A DNA stretch of 64,000 nt, taken from contig CAIUQR010000101.1 in the NCBI GenBank assembly GCA_903901335.1, positions 1 through 64,000 on the forward strand, read 5' to 3'. The stretch is from an uncultured delta proteobacterium. GTDB lineage: Bacteria; Desulfobacterota; Desulfobulbia; Desulfobulbales; Desulfocapsaceae. The notes below the pieces were generated by a model. That model made no database searches, was not told the DNA's origin, and saw nothing but the letters and a program-made list of their open reading frames with translations. Position numbers and translations under genes: made by a program. Each line of letters begins with the position of its first letter. Position 1 is the first letter of the stretch. This document shows positions 16,301 through 26,100 of this stretch, piece after piece.

Positions 16301-17518
16301 TTATCTATACGGCACCGACTCCTCGCCGATGAACTCCCTGGCGATGATCAACTTCTGGATATGATAGCCCCCTTCCGCCCCGACCAGATAGGACATCACC
16401 CCCTGCAGGGCCGAACCGAGCGGGCAGTCTTTCGTATAGCTGTAGGCGCCTAGGTGGGTCATGCAGCGCTGCACGATCTCGGCACCGATCTTCGGGGCGG
16501 TCATCTTACAGATAGAGACCATCCGGCTCAGCTCCCGCTGGGAGATAAAATCCTTTTCCTTATAGAGGGTATCGGCGCACCAGGCGGTATAACGCAGATA
16601 CATCCGCAGCTGCTCCAGCCGGGCATGATCCTCCGCCAGTTCAAAAGAGACCCCCTCGAACTTAGCCAGTGGCCTGCCAAACAGAATGCGCTGTTTTACA
16701 TAGTCCCGCGAGATCTCAAGGGCCCTTTCCGTCATGCCGACACAGGCCGATGCAACCAGGATCCGGGCCAGGTTGAACCCCTCCATATTCAGATAAAAGC
16801 CCCGGTTCATCTGACCCAGAATATGGTATTCCGGCACCTCGACATCTTGATAGTGCATGGTGCCGTTGGAGAGCCCGCGGCGGCCGATCTCGTCAAGCAC
16901 GGTATAAGAGGCACCGGGCAGACGGGCCGGGATAAAGACCATCGTGAAACCCTTATGCCCCGCCTGCGGATCGGTGCGCACCAGGGTGATATGCCCGCCC
17001 TCCCGCAGTTCGAAGGCCTCCCGAACCCCGCTGATGAAGATCTTTTCACCGTTGATGATAAGTTTGTCGCCCTTCTTGACCCCTTTAGTCCGGACATTGG
17101 CAACATCCGAGCCTCCCGTAGGCTCCGTGGTCGCGATCCCCAGAAAATATTTGCCGGTCACCACCCTGGGCAGGATCTCTTTTTTGAGCTGCTCGGTCCC
17201 GTATTTAACGATCAGACTCCCCCATCCCATACAGAGAAGGGCATAGACCGGCAGGGACATGCTCATATCGGCCCGGGCCAGTTCATGGACTGCGATAGTG
17301 CCGTAGACCATCTCCTCGCCTGTCGGCGCCGAACCGCCGTATTCCTCGGGAACAGAGATGCCGAAGATCCCGATTTCGGCCATTTTCTCAAGAAGCTGGT
17401 CGGGAATGATGCTTTTTTCGGTATCAATCTGCCGGGCCAGAGGTACGATCTCCCGCTCACAGAACTCCCTGAGTGTTTGCCTGAACAGCCTCTGCTCCTG
17501 ACTCAGCCTGAATTCCAT
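16301..17518 (-). CDS. Acyl-CoA dehydrogenase
   Basis: 405 residues from ATG 17518, chosen because GGAGG lies just before it; a longer in-frame start at 17569 lacks this. Typical three-domain flavoprotein: N-terminal helices (MEFRLSQEQRLFRQTLREFC), the FAD/substrate beta domain (FLGIATTEPTGGSDVANVRT) and the C-terminal helical domain (ILVASACVGMTERALE). It oxidises an acyl-CoA at the alpha-beta bond and passes electrons to ETF. Chain length or substrate cannot be told. No ETF genes are adjacent. Confidence 0.85.
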   Translation of the reverse strand: MEFRLSQEQRLFRQTLREFCEREIVPLARQIDTEKSIIPDQLLEKMAEIGIFGISVPEEYGGSAPTGEEMVYGTIAVHELARADMSMSLPVYALLCMGWGSLIVKYGTEQLKKEILPRVVTGKYFLGIATTEPTGGSDVANVRTKGVKKGDKLIINGEKIFISGVREAFELREGGHITLVRTDPQAGHKGFTMVFIPARLPGASYTVLDEIGRRGLSNGTMHYQDVEVPEYHILGQMNRGFYLNMEGFNLARILVASACVGMTERALEISRDYVKQRILFGRPLAKFEGVSFELAEDHARLEQLRMYLRYTAWCADTLYKEKDFISQRELSRMVSICKMTAPKIGAEIVQRCMTHLGAYSYTKDCPLGSALQGVMSYLVGAEGGYHIQKLIIAREFIGEESVPYR

Positions 17519-17672
17519 ACATTGCCTCCAAGGAAAATTTCCTGTAATTGGTTGGGACACGAGGTTCATGACACCTCGTTTTCATCTAAAGTATAGCATT
17601 GGCGGGAAGTCTTGAACAGGGCTTTTCCAGAAGGAGAGAAGCCGCCGCCGATAACCACAAATCAGATGCCGT

Positions 17673-18905
17673 TCATCGATCAAGCGTGTCGACTTCCGCC
17701 AGCTGGGGGAAAAACCGCATCCACAACATCACCACGAAGATCGTGCCGATGCCCCCTATCAGGACCGCAGGAACAGTGCCGAACAGGGCTGCGGTCACAC
17801 CTGATTCGAATTCACCGAGCTGGTTGGAAGCGCCTATGAACATAGAATTCACGGCACTGACTCTCCCCCTCATCTCATCGGGAGTCCTGATCTGCACCAG
17901 CGAATGCCGGATTACAACGCTGATGACATCAGATGCTCCCAGTATGACCAGTAAGGAGAAAGAAAAGAGAAACGATGTCGACACGGCAAAGAGAATAGTG
18001 GCCGCGCCGAAGACGGCAACTGCCCGAAACATGGACCTGCCGACACGGCGTCGAAGCGGATGGCGCGCCAGGTAGACCGACATCATCAGTGCGCCTACGG
18101 CAGGCGCCGAACGCAGCAACCCCAATCCCCATGGACCGGTGACAAGGATGTCCCGGGCATAAACCGGCAGCAAGGCCGTTGCGCCGCCGAGAAGGACGGC
18201 AAAAAGATCGAGGGAAATAGCGCCCAGGATCTCCCGGTGGCTTTTAATATAGGAGACACCTGCAAACACCGACCGGACACTGACAGGCTCGTGCCTCAAC
18301 GGCAACCGTTCGATCCTGATCAAGGCGACAAAAACACTGGCGGCCAGGAACACAATACCGGTTGTCAAATAAACAATTGCCGGTCCTGCTGCATAAAGAA
18401 ACCCTCCCAGTGCCGGTCCGACAATTGTAGCAGTCTGCATCGCCGAAGAGGACCAGGCCGCCGCCCGGGGGAAAATCTGCACCGGAACAAGCCCCGGCAG
18501 CAATGCATGCAACGTCGGCCCTTCAAAAGCGCGCGCTGCCCCGACAATAAAGATGATCAGAAGTATGCTCTCTTTGCTCTGCCATCCGCCGAAACTTGCC
18601 AGGGCCAAAACACCTGCGGACAGCCCTTCAATCGTCTGACATATGCGGGCAATATTCCTCCGGTCATACCGGTCGGCAACATGACCGACAACGAGCGTCA
18701 GAAGGAACATAGGTAAAAATTGTGCCAGCCCGACAAGACCAAGATACATGGCACTGCCGGTAATCGCATAGATCTGCCAGCCTACGGCAACACCAAGCAT
18801 CTGGAAAGCCATATAAGTTGCTGCACGAGCACATAAAAGAAATACAAAAGGCCTGTGCAGCAGAACTAATGGAGATGACGAGAGATTCTGGGTTTCGTAA
18901 TGCAT
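17673..18905 (-). CDS. MFS transporter of the EntS-like (MFS_3) type
   Basis: 410 residues, about 11-12 membrane helices, with the MFS loop motif VVGHVADRYDRRNIAR after helix 2 and EMRGRVSAVNSMFIGASNQLG in the second half. This is the exporter type related to EntS. It starts 9 bases after the sugar-kinase-like gene ends, and so is likely the last gene of the gua transcript. Substrate unknown. The last 20 residues are a cytoplasmic tail. Confidence 0.75.
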   Translation of the reverse strand: MHYETQNLSSSPLVLLHRPFVFLLCARAATYMAFQMLGVAVGWQIYAITGSAMYLGLVGLAQFLPMFLLTLVVGHVADRYDRRNIARICQTIEGLSAGVLALASFGGWQSKESILLIIFIVGAARAFEGPTLHALLPGLVPVQIFPRAAAWSSSAMQTATIVGPALGGFLYAAGPAIVYLTTGIVFLAASVFVALIRIERLPLRHEPVSVRSVFAGVSYIKSHREILGAISLDLFAVLLGGATALLPVYARDILVTGPWGLGLLRSAPAVGALMMSVYLARHPLRRRVGRSMFRAVAVFGAATILFAVSTSFLFSFSLLVILGASDVISVVIRHSLVQIRTPDEMRGRVSAVNSMFIGASNQLGEFESGVTAALFGTVPAVLIGGIGTIFVVMLWMRFFPQLAEVDTLDR

Positions 18906-18914
18906 CGCTGGAGG

Positions 18915-19991
18915 TTATTGAAAGACGTCTCCGATGGCGAGAAGAGCGGTCAAAAGATGGAATTGGCGGAGGGCACGTTGAAGATTGTCCTCTTCATCTA
19001 CGATCTTGAAATAACAATTCCCGTCCATATAATCGGTCAGGAATCTCAACCCCAGTTCAAAGCTGAGCATGCAGACTGCATCAAAAACCAAGGCCTTGTC
19101 CAGAGGAGTGACAAGCTGTCCCGCCCCGGCATAATAACCGGTCAGGATCTCACGGGCCAGGTCGACCTCGAAACGAACCGCACCCGGTCCCCCTTCTTCG
19201 CCTGCCGGATTACAGCAGGAACGGAGACAGTCTCCGACGTCATAGAGAAGCAGCCCCGGCCGGACCGTGTCCAGATCGATCAGGCAGAGCGCCCGGCTGC
19301 TGTCCCGGTCAAAGAGGATATTGGCCGCCTTGGGATCGCCATGGATGATATGCGGGACAAGCCGTCTCTCAACTTCAGCCTGCCGGACCGAGTGCATCCG
19401 CGTCCGGTATTTCTCTACAATATCGAGACAGTGCCGGAGTTCCAGGGACTGTCGAATTGGCCGCAGGTGTCTGACCCGGTCAAAATGATCGAGATAAGCG
19501 GCAAGGACATGGAAACCGGGCAGGGTCTCATGCAAAGAGGCCCCCGGCAGGTCGGCGAGGAGATGATGGAATGTCCCGAGGGCCCAGCCCACCTGCCTGG
19601 CCCGGCCAGGGGTATCAATCGTGGAAAAGGTGGCAGTCTTGTCGATATAGCTCTGGGCACGCCAGACAGCACCATGCCCGTCCCTGAAAAAAGGTCTGCC
19701 GTCGACCGTAGAAATGAGGCGGATATCCTGCCAGTGGGGGCAGAGATTGCGGTCCCGTTCGGCAAGATGTGCCGTTACCGTCGCAAAATTCTCGACCACC
19801 AGCTCCGGCCGGGGAAAGACATGACTGTTGATCCGCTGCAGGACGAAAGAACAGCCGGAATCTTCGACCAGATAGGTGTCGTTGATATTTCCCTCGCCCA
19901 GTCTTGCGATACTAAATACTGCGTCCGGCTCTCTAAACCGGAGAGCTGCTGTCCATTCCTGCCGCTCCTGCTCTTCATCCATCGGCATCAT
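18915..19991 (-). CDS. Aminoglycoside-phosphotransferase-fold sugar kinase, NahK-like
   Basis: 358 residues with an APH/choline-kinase fold: N-lobe start LGEGNINDTYLVEDSGCSFV followed by LQRINSHVF, catalytic loop IIHGDPKAANILFD and metal-binding Asp in LIDLDTV. The LQRIN and GxINDTY segments resemble N-acetylhexosamine 1-kinase (NahK). It probably phosphorylates a sugar at C1. It lies between glucokinase and an MFS gene on the same strand with gaps of 12 and 9 bases, consistent with sugar uptake or salvage. The substrate is inferred. Confidence 0.7.
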   Translation of the reverse strand: MMPMDEEQERQEWTAALRFREPDAVFSIARLGEGNINDTYLVEDSGCSFVLQRINSHVFPRPELVVENFATVTAHLAERDRNLCPHWQDIRLISTVDGRPFFRDGHGAVWRAQSYIDKTATFSTIDTPGRARQVGWALGTFHHLLADLPGASLHETLPGFHVLAAYLDHFDRVRHLRPIRQSLELRHCLDIVEKYRTRMHSVRQAEVERRLVPHIIHGDPKAANILFDRDSSRALCLIDLDTVRPGLLLYDVGDCLRSCCNPAGEEGGPGAVRFEVDLAREILTGYYAGAGQLVTPLDKALVFDAVCMLSFELGLRFLTDYMDGNCYFKIVDEEDNLQRALRQFHLLTALLAIGDVFQ

Positions 19992-20003
19992 CCTGAAGGT
20001 CGG

Positions 20004-21011
20004 TCAACAGACAGAGAGAAAATATCGCCTGCCAAAACCTGCCGTCCCACAAAGGACCGCATCCCGATTCAGGATCAGATCGACCGGGATTTCCGCCAGC
20101 AGATTTTCCATCTTGGCCTTGTGCCGGAAGGCCTGCATGAAGGGATCAAAAGAGATTTTGCTGACAAGACGCGGCGGGATACCGCCGCCGATATAGAGGC
20201 CGCCGGTGGCATAGACCTTCAGAGCCAGATTACCCGCCTCACTGCCGAGAATGGACAGAAACAACTCCATGGTCTTCCGGCATAACGGACAGGGTGTTTC
20301 GGCCCTTATCGCACCGTCCACAATAACCGGTGTACGGTCTGTGGCACCCTTGAGCAACACTCTGATGACCTCCGTCTCGGCAATCGTTCCCCGCTCCCTT
20401 AAAAAATCATAGAGGGTCGGTATGCCGAGCCCTGAACAGACCATCTCGTAGCTGACCGGCTGCGTCTTCTGTCTGAGCCAGTGCAGCAGTTCAAGCTGTT
20501 CGTCGGTAACCGGTGCGAAATCGGTATGTCCACCCTCAGACCCCTGAGGCAGAAAAGCGGTTCCGGTCTCAATCAGATAGCCCTCGCCGAGTCCGGTGCC
20601 CGGCGCGATCACGGCCTTTGTCCCGTGCTTCTGCCTCCGCCCCTGCTGGAGAGGCAGGAGATCGATCGCCTCAAAGATGGAAATTGCGGCACACAGCGCA
20701 GTCATGTCATTGATCAGCTTTACCCCGGCGAGGGAAAACTCCCTGGCCAGTTGATCTTCACTTATCAGCCAGGGGAGGTTGGTTATCCTCGCCTCCCCAT
20801 CTTTAATCACCCCGGCCACACCCAGACAGGCGAATTCGGGTCGTGCCCCCGTGTCGCGCAGGAAGGTCGAGATAATTTCTTCAATACCGGTATGGCCGGC
20901 GCACGGAATGATGGCCCTCTGCATCGGCGTGAAGGTCGGCCCGTGCAGATCAAAGAGGGCCAGTTCGGCCTTCGTTCCACCCACATCCACTGCCAGAAGG
21001 GTCTTTATCAT
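20004..21011 (-). CDS. glk: Glucokinase
   Basis: 335 residues starting MIKTLLAVDVGGTKAELALFD at ATG 21011; a longer in-frame start at 21137 would run into the upstream gene and adds unconserved residues. ATP-binding motif DVGGTK, GVAGVI, INDMTALCAA, APGTGLGEGYL and the EGGHTDFAP segment match bacterial Glk of the E. coli type. Phosphorylates glucose to glucose-6-phosphate. It starts 7 bases after the NYN gene. Confidence 0.85.
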   Translation of the reverse strand: MIKTLLAVDVGGTKAELALFDLHGPTFTPMQRAIIPCAGHTGIEEIISTFLRDTGARPEFACLGVAGVIKDGEARITNLPWLISEDQLAREFSLAGVKLINDMTALCAAISIFEAIDLLPLQQGRRQKHGTKAVIAPGTGLGEGYLIETGTAFLPQGSEGGHTDFAPVTDEQLELLHWLRQKTQPVSYEMVCSGLGIPTLYDFLRERGTIAETEVIRVLLKGATDRTPVIVDGAIRAETPCPLCRKTMELFLSILGSEAGNLALKVYATGGLYIGGGIPPRLVSKISFDPFMQAFRHKAKMENLLAEIPVDLILNRDAVLCGTAGFGRRYFLSVC

Positions 21012-21018
21012 CGCCTGA

Positions 21019-21789
21019 TTATTGTTCTTCCAGAAGCCGGATATCTGCGGCCTCCGTCCGATTGTTTTCGGGGTTGGTGATGATGCTGAATTCGAAGATA
21101 GTGGCCGAATCGAGAAACAGGGCGTCATTCGGTACACTGGACTTGGAACAATGAAAAAAAACGCTCTCCGGGATCAGGCCTTCCTTCTTCATCGTATAAT
21201 AGCGCATAAAGCCGAAGCCGCGATCGGGATTATAATTAACCGGTATCCCGCGTTGTCTGTTCTCTCCATGGGGAACATGCATCGGCAGAAGACCGGGAAT
21301 TAGGAATCCGGACAGATAGCTGTCGGCGACCTCCTTCAACTCACTGCTGACATTGTTAAAGGCGATAATCTCGACCCGGCAGCCCATATTTTGCAGGGCA
21401 AGAACGAGGCGGATAAAATCCCCGTCGCCGGTCAGCAGAATAATCCGGTCCAGATTCCGGGCCTGCAGCAGGGCGTCGATGGCCAGATCCATGTCCGCAT
21501 TGGCCTTGGTAGTCAGGATTCCCTCATCGTCGACGAAGTGTTTGACAAATTTCTTAATGACCTTGAAGCCGCACTGGCGCAGCACATCATGGTAGCGGTA
21601 CAGTTTCTGCCGATATTCGTTATCCTCTTTGGTCCGGGCGCGATCCTCGGCCAGATAGCAGTTGGCCCGCAGAAGGACCGACTTGCCGACATTGGCAAGC
21701 TCACCAAGAACGTCGTACCGCATGCCGTAGCCGCCGCTCAGCCGGATATTTTCCGCATCAACATAGATCCCCGTCTTCAGCATGCTCAT
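21019..21789 (-). CDS. LabA-type NYN nuclease-like protein with a C-terminal cold-shock-like domain
   Basis: 256 residues from ATG 21789, which overlaps the guaA stop as ATGA (ATG 21783 is the alternative). The NYN (PIN-like) domain has the acidic residues in [24 protein letters not shown] and [11 protein letters not shown], as in LabA/DUF88 proteins, which suggests a metal-dependent RNase. Residues from about 170 on ([26 protein letters not shown]) look like a cold-shock/OB domain that would bind single-stranded RNA. Its place inside a gua operon, coupled to guaA, is unusual. Confidence 0.75.
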   Translation of the reverse strand: MSMLKTGIYVDAENIRLSGGYGMRYDVLGELANVGKSVLLRANCYLAEDRARTKEDNEYRQKLYRYHDVLRQCGFKVIKKFVKHFVDDEGILTTKANADMDLAIDALLQARNLDRIILLTGDGDFIRLVLALQNMGCRVEIIAFNNVSSELKEVADSYLSGFLIPGLLPMHVPHGENRQRGIPVNYNPDRGFGFMRYYTMKKEGLIPESVFFHCSKSSVPNDALFLDSATIFEFSIITNPENNRTEAADIRLLEEQ

Positions 21790-23336
21790 TCCCACTCGAT
21801 GGTGGCAGGAGGCTTGGACGAGATATCGTAGACAACCCGGTTCACCCCGCGGACCTCGTTGATGATCCGGCTGGAGATAACACCAAGCAGCTCGTAGGGA
21901 AGTTTCGACCAATCGGCGGTCATCGCGTCGCGCGAATCCACCGCCCGGATCGCCAGTACGTTCTCGTAAGTGCGGCCATCGCCCATAACACCCACGGTCT
22001 GGATCGGCAGCAGCACCGCAAACGACTGCCAGACCTTCCGGTACCAGCCGCTCTTCTTCATCTCCTCAAGGACAATGACATCGGCCTGGCGCAGGATGGT
22101 AAGCCGCTCCCGGGTGATCTCTCCCATGATCCGGATCCCGAGTCCCGGCCCCGGAAAGGGCTGCCGGTAGATCGCCTCCTCGGGCATACCAAGTTCAAGG
22201 CCCAGTTCCCGGACCTCATCCTTGAAGAGTTCCCGCAGCGGTTCAATCAGACTGAGCTTCATGATCTCCGGCAGACCGCCGACATTGTGATGCGATTTGA
22301 TAGGGGCCTCGCCGCGGAAGGATACCGACTCGATCACATCCGGGTAGAGCGTCCCCTGGGCCAGATAATCGACCTGACCCAGTTTGTGGGCCTCATCCTC
22401 GAAGATTTTAATAAAGCCGAGCCCGATGCGTTTTCGCTTGATCTCCGGATCGACCACGCCCTGGAGTTCGCTCAGAAAAAAGTCCGTCGCATCCACGTCG
22501 ATCACCTTCAGCTTGCTCTTTTCCCGGAAGAATCGCAGGACCGATTCGGACTCCCCGGTCCGCATCAGGCCGTTATTCACATATATACAGGTCAGCTGGT
22601 CGCCGATGGCCCGATGGACGATGGCCGCAACTACCGAGGAGTCGACACCGCCGGACAGGGCGCAGATCACCTTGGCCGGGCCGACTTTGGCCCTGATCGA
22701 TACCACCGCCGCTTCAATAAATGAATGCATGGTCCAGCTCGGACTGCAGTTACAGATGCCGAAGATGAAATTGCGCAGGATATCAGTGCCGATCAGCGTA
22801 TGGGCGACCTCGGGATGAAACTGCACCGCCACGAAGGGTTGTTGTTTATGTCTGAGTGCCGCATAGGGTGAGTTTTCGCTGATAGCGGTGGCCTCAAAGC
22901 CCTCCGGCACCACCTCCACCCGGTCACCATGGCTCATCCAGACCTGATGGTGCATCCCATCCGTCTCAAGACCTGCGAAAAGGCCTTCAGGAGACCGGAT
23001 GGACAGATCAGCCTTGCCGAACTCCCGCTTCACGGCCTTCTCGACCCGTCCCCCCATCTGCTGAATCATCAGCTGGGCGCCATAGCAGATCCCGAGGATC
23101 GGCAGACCCAGTTCGAAGATTCCGGCATCGGACATCGGAGCGCCCTGGTCATAGACCGAGCAGGGGCCGCCCGAGAGCACCAGACCCGCCGGCTGCAGCT
23201 CCTTGATCCGCGCAAGCGGGATCGAAAAGGGATGAATCTCACAGTAGACCTTCTGCTCCCTGATCCGTCTGGCAATAAGCTGGGTGGTCTGGGAACCGAA
23301 GTCAAGAATAAGGATTTTTTGACTCTGAATATTCAT
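21786..23336 (-). CDS. guaA: GMP synthase (glutamine-hydrolysing)
   Basis: 516 residues. Class I amidotransferase domain with the catalytic Cys in GICYGAQ and downstream His (FHPEVAHT); ATP pyrophosphatase domain with PP-loop [14 protein letters not shown]-terminal dimerisation domain ending in PPATIEWE. Makes GMP from XMP, ATP and glutamine. It follows guaB by 18 bases and is translationally coupled to the NYN gene. Confidence 0.96.
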   Translation of the reverse strand: MNIQSQKILILDFGSQTTQLIARRIREQKVYCEIHPFSIPLARIKELQPAGLVLSGGPCSVYDQGAPMSDAGIFELGLPILGICYGAQLMIQQMGGRVEKAVKREFGKADLSIRSPEGLFAGLETDGMHHQVWMSHGDRVEVVPEGFEATAISENSPYAALRHKQQPFVAVQFHPEVAHTLIGTDILRNFIFGICNCSPSWTMHSFIEAAVVSIRAKVGPAKVICALSGGVDSSVVAAIVHRAIGDQLTCIYVNNGLMRTGESESVLRFFREKSKLKVIDVDATDFFLSELQGVVDPEIKRKRIGLGFIKIFEDEAHKLGQVDYLAQGTLYPDVIESVSFRGEAPIKSHHNVGGLPEIMKLSLIEPLRELFKDEVRELGLELGMPEEAIYRQPFPGPGLGIRIMGEITRERLTILRQADVIVLEEMKKSGWYRKVWQSFAVLLPIQTVGVMGDGRTYENVLAIRAVDSRDAMTADWSKLPYELLGVISSRIINEVRGVNRVVYDISSKPPATIEWE

Positions 23337-23354
23337 TGAGGTCTCACGAGTTGA

Positions 23355-24818
23355 TTAGGCCATCCGGTAATTGGGCGCCTCTTTGGTGATGATCACATCA
23401 TGGACATGGGACTCCCTGAGGCCCGCCGACGAGATCCGGACGAATTTCGCCTTCCGGCGCAGGTCCTCGATGGTAGCCGCACCGACATAGCCCATGCCGG
23501 AACGGAGCCCACCCAGCAGCTGATAAAGCACATTGACGAGCGAGCCGCGATACGGGACCTTGCCTTCAATCCCCTCCGGCACCAGTTTCGACTGGCTGCT
23601 GATGTCGGACTGGAAATACCTGTCCGACGAGCCCTGACACATCGCCCCCAGCGAGCCCATGCCGCGGTAACCTTTATAGGTCCTGCCCTGATAAAGGAAG
23701 GTCTCTCCCGGCGTCTCGTCGGTTCCGGCAAACAGACCGCCGATCATAATCGAATGGGCGCCGGCGCCGATGGCCTTGGCCAGGTCGCCGGAGTGTTTGA
23801 TGCCGCCGTCGGCGATGATCGGAATACCGTATTTTTCGCCGGCCAGGACACAATTTTTCAACGCGGTCATCTGCGGCACTCCGACACCGGCGACGATGCG
23901 GGTGGTGCAGATGGAGCCGGGACCGACCCCGACCTTGACCGCATTGGCACCGGCCTTGATCAGATCCTCCGCGCCTTCCCTGCTGGCAACGTTTCCGGCA
24001 ATGACCGACAGTTTCGGAAAGACACTCTTCACCATCTCCACCGCCCGGATCACGCCCAGGGAGTGCCCGTGGGCCGAATCGACAACGACGACATCAACGC
24101 CTGCGCGGACCAGCCTTTCGGTATGTTCTTCAAGATCCTTGCCGACACCCAGGGCGGCGCCGACGATCAGGCGGCCGAATCCATCCTTGGTGGCCAGCGG
24201 ATATTTTTTGATCTTTTCGAGATCCTTGATTGTTATCAGGCCCTTCAGATTGCCGGCATCATCAACAACCAGGAGTTTCTCGATCCGGTGCTCATGCAGG
24301 AGCGCCTTGGAATGCTCCAGGTCAATGCCTACCCTGGCGGTCACCAGGTTCTTGCTGGTCATCACATCGGCTACCCGCAAATCGGCGTCGGAGACAAAAC
24401 GGAGATCCCGGTTGGTAACAATTCCGACCAGTTTTCCCTCATGCAGGACGGGGAGACCGGAGATCTTATAGGTGCTCATGATCTCCTGGACCTCGGCGAC
24501 GGACTGATTCTGGGTCACGGTGATCGGATCGATGATCATCCCCGATTCGGATTTCTTTACCTTCTCGACCTCCAGGACCTGCTGCTCAATCCCCATATTC
24601 TTATGGATGATACCGATTCCACCTTCCCTGGCCATGGCGATGGCAGTACGATGTTCGGTGACGGTGTCCATCGCAGCACTGACCAGAGGAGCATTCAGAG
24701 AAATAGTGTCCGTTAGTCTGGTCGCCAGGGAGACCTCGTTCGGAAGAACTTCCGATGCCGAAGGTATGAGAAGAAGATCGTCAAATGTCAATGCGAGTTC
24801 AATTTCTTCCGGTAACAT
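23355..24818 (-). CDS. guaB: IMP dehydrogenase
   Basis: 487 residues from ATG 24818, fixed by AAGGAG seven bases upstream (an in-frame TTG six bases earlier is rejected). TIM barrel with IMP loop [13 protein letters not shown] (catalytic Cys) and two CBS domains in the insertion (about 95-210). Converts IMP to XMP with NAD, the committed step of guanine nucleotide synthesis. First gene of the gua cluster. Confidence 0.96.
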   Translation of the reverse strand: MLPEEIELALTFDDLLLIPSASEVLPNEVSLATRLTDTISLNAPLVSAAMDTVTEHRTAIAMAREGGIGIIHKNMGIEQQVLEVEKVKKSESGMIIDPITVTQNQSVAEVQEIMSTYKISGLPVLHEGKLVGIVTNRDLRFVSDADLRVADVMTSKNLVTARVGIDLEHSKALLHEHRIEKLLVVDDAGNLKGLITIKDLEKIKKYPLATKDGFGRLIVGAALGVGKDLEEHTERLVRAGVDVVVVDSAHGHSLGVIRAVEMVKSVFPKLSVIAGNVASREGAEDLIKAGANAVKVGVGPGSICTTRIVAGVGVPQMTALKNCVLAGEKYGIPIIADGGIKHSGDLAKAIGAGAHSIMIGGLFAGTDETPGETFLYQGRTYKGYRGMGSLGAMCQGSSDRYFQSDISSQSKLVPEGIEGKVPYRGSLVNVLYQLLGGLRSGMGYVGAATIEDLRRKAKFVRISSAGLRESHVHDVIITKEAPNYRMA

Positions 24819-25084
24819 GGTCAACTCCTTTTCGGGGCTTCAGTACCTTGGATTTTTTTCTGCGTCTGTTGAGCAGAAAATATTTAACGGCACCTGCCCC
24901 ATTTGTCAGGGTAAGGCATGGAGAGAAACCGAATGCCTGTATCCTCTATTGTATAGCATCTCGATACAAAACCCCAAATTATTCCGTGCGGCGGCAGTCT
25001 TGAAAGAATTCAGGGGGAAGAGATGTTATAAGGTTGCGTTTTTATCTGTTTTTATGCTCTACTGGAAGTAGAGGAGAACGTGTT

Positions 25085-25693
25085 ATGTTATTCGATATCA
25101 ACCCTGACAATCCCCAGATCCGCCTTATTCAGCAGGTGGTCACGATCATGAAAGACGGCGGCATCATCTGCTATCCGACAGATACCGGCTATGGTATCGG
25201 CTGCGATATGCTCGACCAGAAGGCCATCAAACGTCTTATGCAGATTAAACGACGTCCCAAAGACAAACCCTTTTCATTCATGTGTTCAGGACTGCAAAAT
25301 ATCAGTGAATACGCACACGTATCAAACACTGCCTATCGACTGCTGAAAAAATGCCTCCCCGGCCCGTACACGTTTGTCCTGCCGGGAACCAAACTTGTGC
25401 CGAAGATCATGGCGACAAAACAGAAGACCGTCGGTATCAGGGTCCCGGCCTCACCGATCTGCCAGCTGCTTCTGTCGACGCTTGGCAACCCGATCATCAA
25501 TACCAGTATCCCGACCGATGATGAAGCACCACCCACGGAGGCCTATGAGATCGATGAACTCATAGGCAACAGGCTCGACGCGATCATCGATGGCGGTCCT
25601 CTCTACCCGGACCCTTCGTCGGTGATAGACCTGACCGGAGACATTCCCGAAATTCTGCGTGTCGGCAAGGGAGATGTTACTCCGTTTCGTTGA
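25085..25693 (+). CDS. yciO: Sua5/YciO/YrdC family protein (YciO type)
   Basis: 202 residues from ATG 25085, after GAGGAG. The fold motifs are GGIICYPTDTGYGIGCDM, KRRPKDKPFSFM and VGIRVPASPICQ. Related TsaC/Sua5 makes threonylcarbamoyl-AMP for tRNA modification; the YciO branch is less efficient and its role is unclear. Its 3' end overlaps the end of convergent ihfB by 17 bases. Confidence 0.85.
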   Translation: MLFDINPDNPQIRLIQQVVTIMKDGGIICYPTDTGYGIGCDMLDQKAIKRLMQIKRRPKDKPFSFMCSGLQNISEYAHVSNTAYRLLKKCLPGPYTFVLPGTKLVPKIMATKQKTVGIRVPASPICQLLLSTLGNPIINTSIPTDDEAPPTEAYEIDELIGNRLDAIIDGGPLYPDPSSVIDLTGDIPEILRVGKGDVTPFR

Positions 25694-25961
25694 TCAAGGA
25701 TTCCTTCAGTGATTTGCTCATCGTAAAATGCAGCGTCTTCCGTTCCGGAATGTCCATGATCGTGCCGGTCTTCGGATTTTTCGTAGAGCGTGATTTGCGC
25801 TTCCGGGTGGTAAAACTGCCAAAACCGCGAATCTCCACGCGTCTGTCTTCGACCAAAGCCTTGCTGATCGTTTCAAGGAGTATATTTACAGCCATATTCA
25901 CATCCTGCTTCTGCAGCGAGAGTTCTGCACTTACCTGATTTACAAGGTCTTTTTTCAACAT
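25677..25961 (-). CDS. ihfB: Integration host factor/HU-family DNA-binding protein
   Basis: 94 residues from MLKKDLVNQVSAEL (ATG 25961; ATG 25967 also possible). It has the beta-arm segment EIRGFGSFTTRKRKSRSTKNPKTG, which bends DNA in the minor groove. IHF-beta typically lies just downstream of rpsA, as here, so ihfB is the preferred name, although a HU-like homodimer cannot be excluded. A terminator separates it from rpsA. Confidence 0.82.
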   Translation of the reverse strand: MLKKDLVNQVSAELSLQKQDVNMAVNILLETISKALVEDRRVEIRGFGSFTTRKRKSRSTKNPKTGTIMDIPERKTLHFTMSKSLKESLINETE

Positions 25962-26020
25962 ATGCATTTTTAAAATCACCACCCGGCCCGGCAAGGGACC
26001 GGCAGAGTGTCATAAGGTAT

Positions 26021-26067
26021 AAAAAAAGGCTGTCCTGCCCGGGCATTCCGGACAAGGCAACCTTTTT
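26021..26067 (-). terminator. Terminator between rpsA and ihfB
   Basis: On the minus strand a 17-bp stem with one mismatch and several G-T pairs (AAGGTTGCC... with ...CAGCCTT) is followed by seven T. The tract of T on the other side makes it usable in both directions. Confidence 0.75.
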
Positions 26068-26100
26068 CTGTTATTACAAAAAGATCTCGGCCGAAAGCAA

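Noticed and set aside
24819..25084. Purine riboswitch upstream of guaB
   Set aside because: No conserved three-way junction elements could be seen by eye between guaB and yciO, and guaB has a plain short leader with an RBS.
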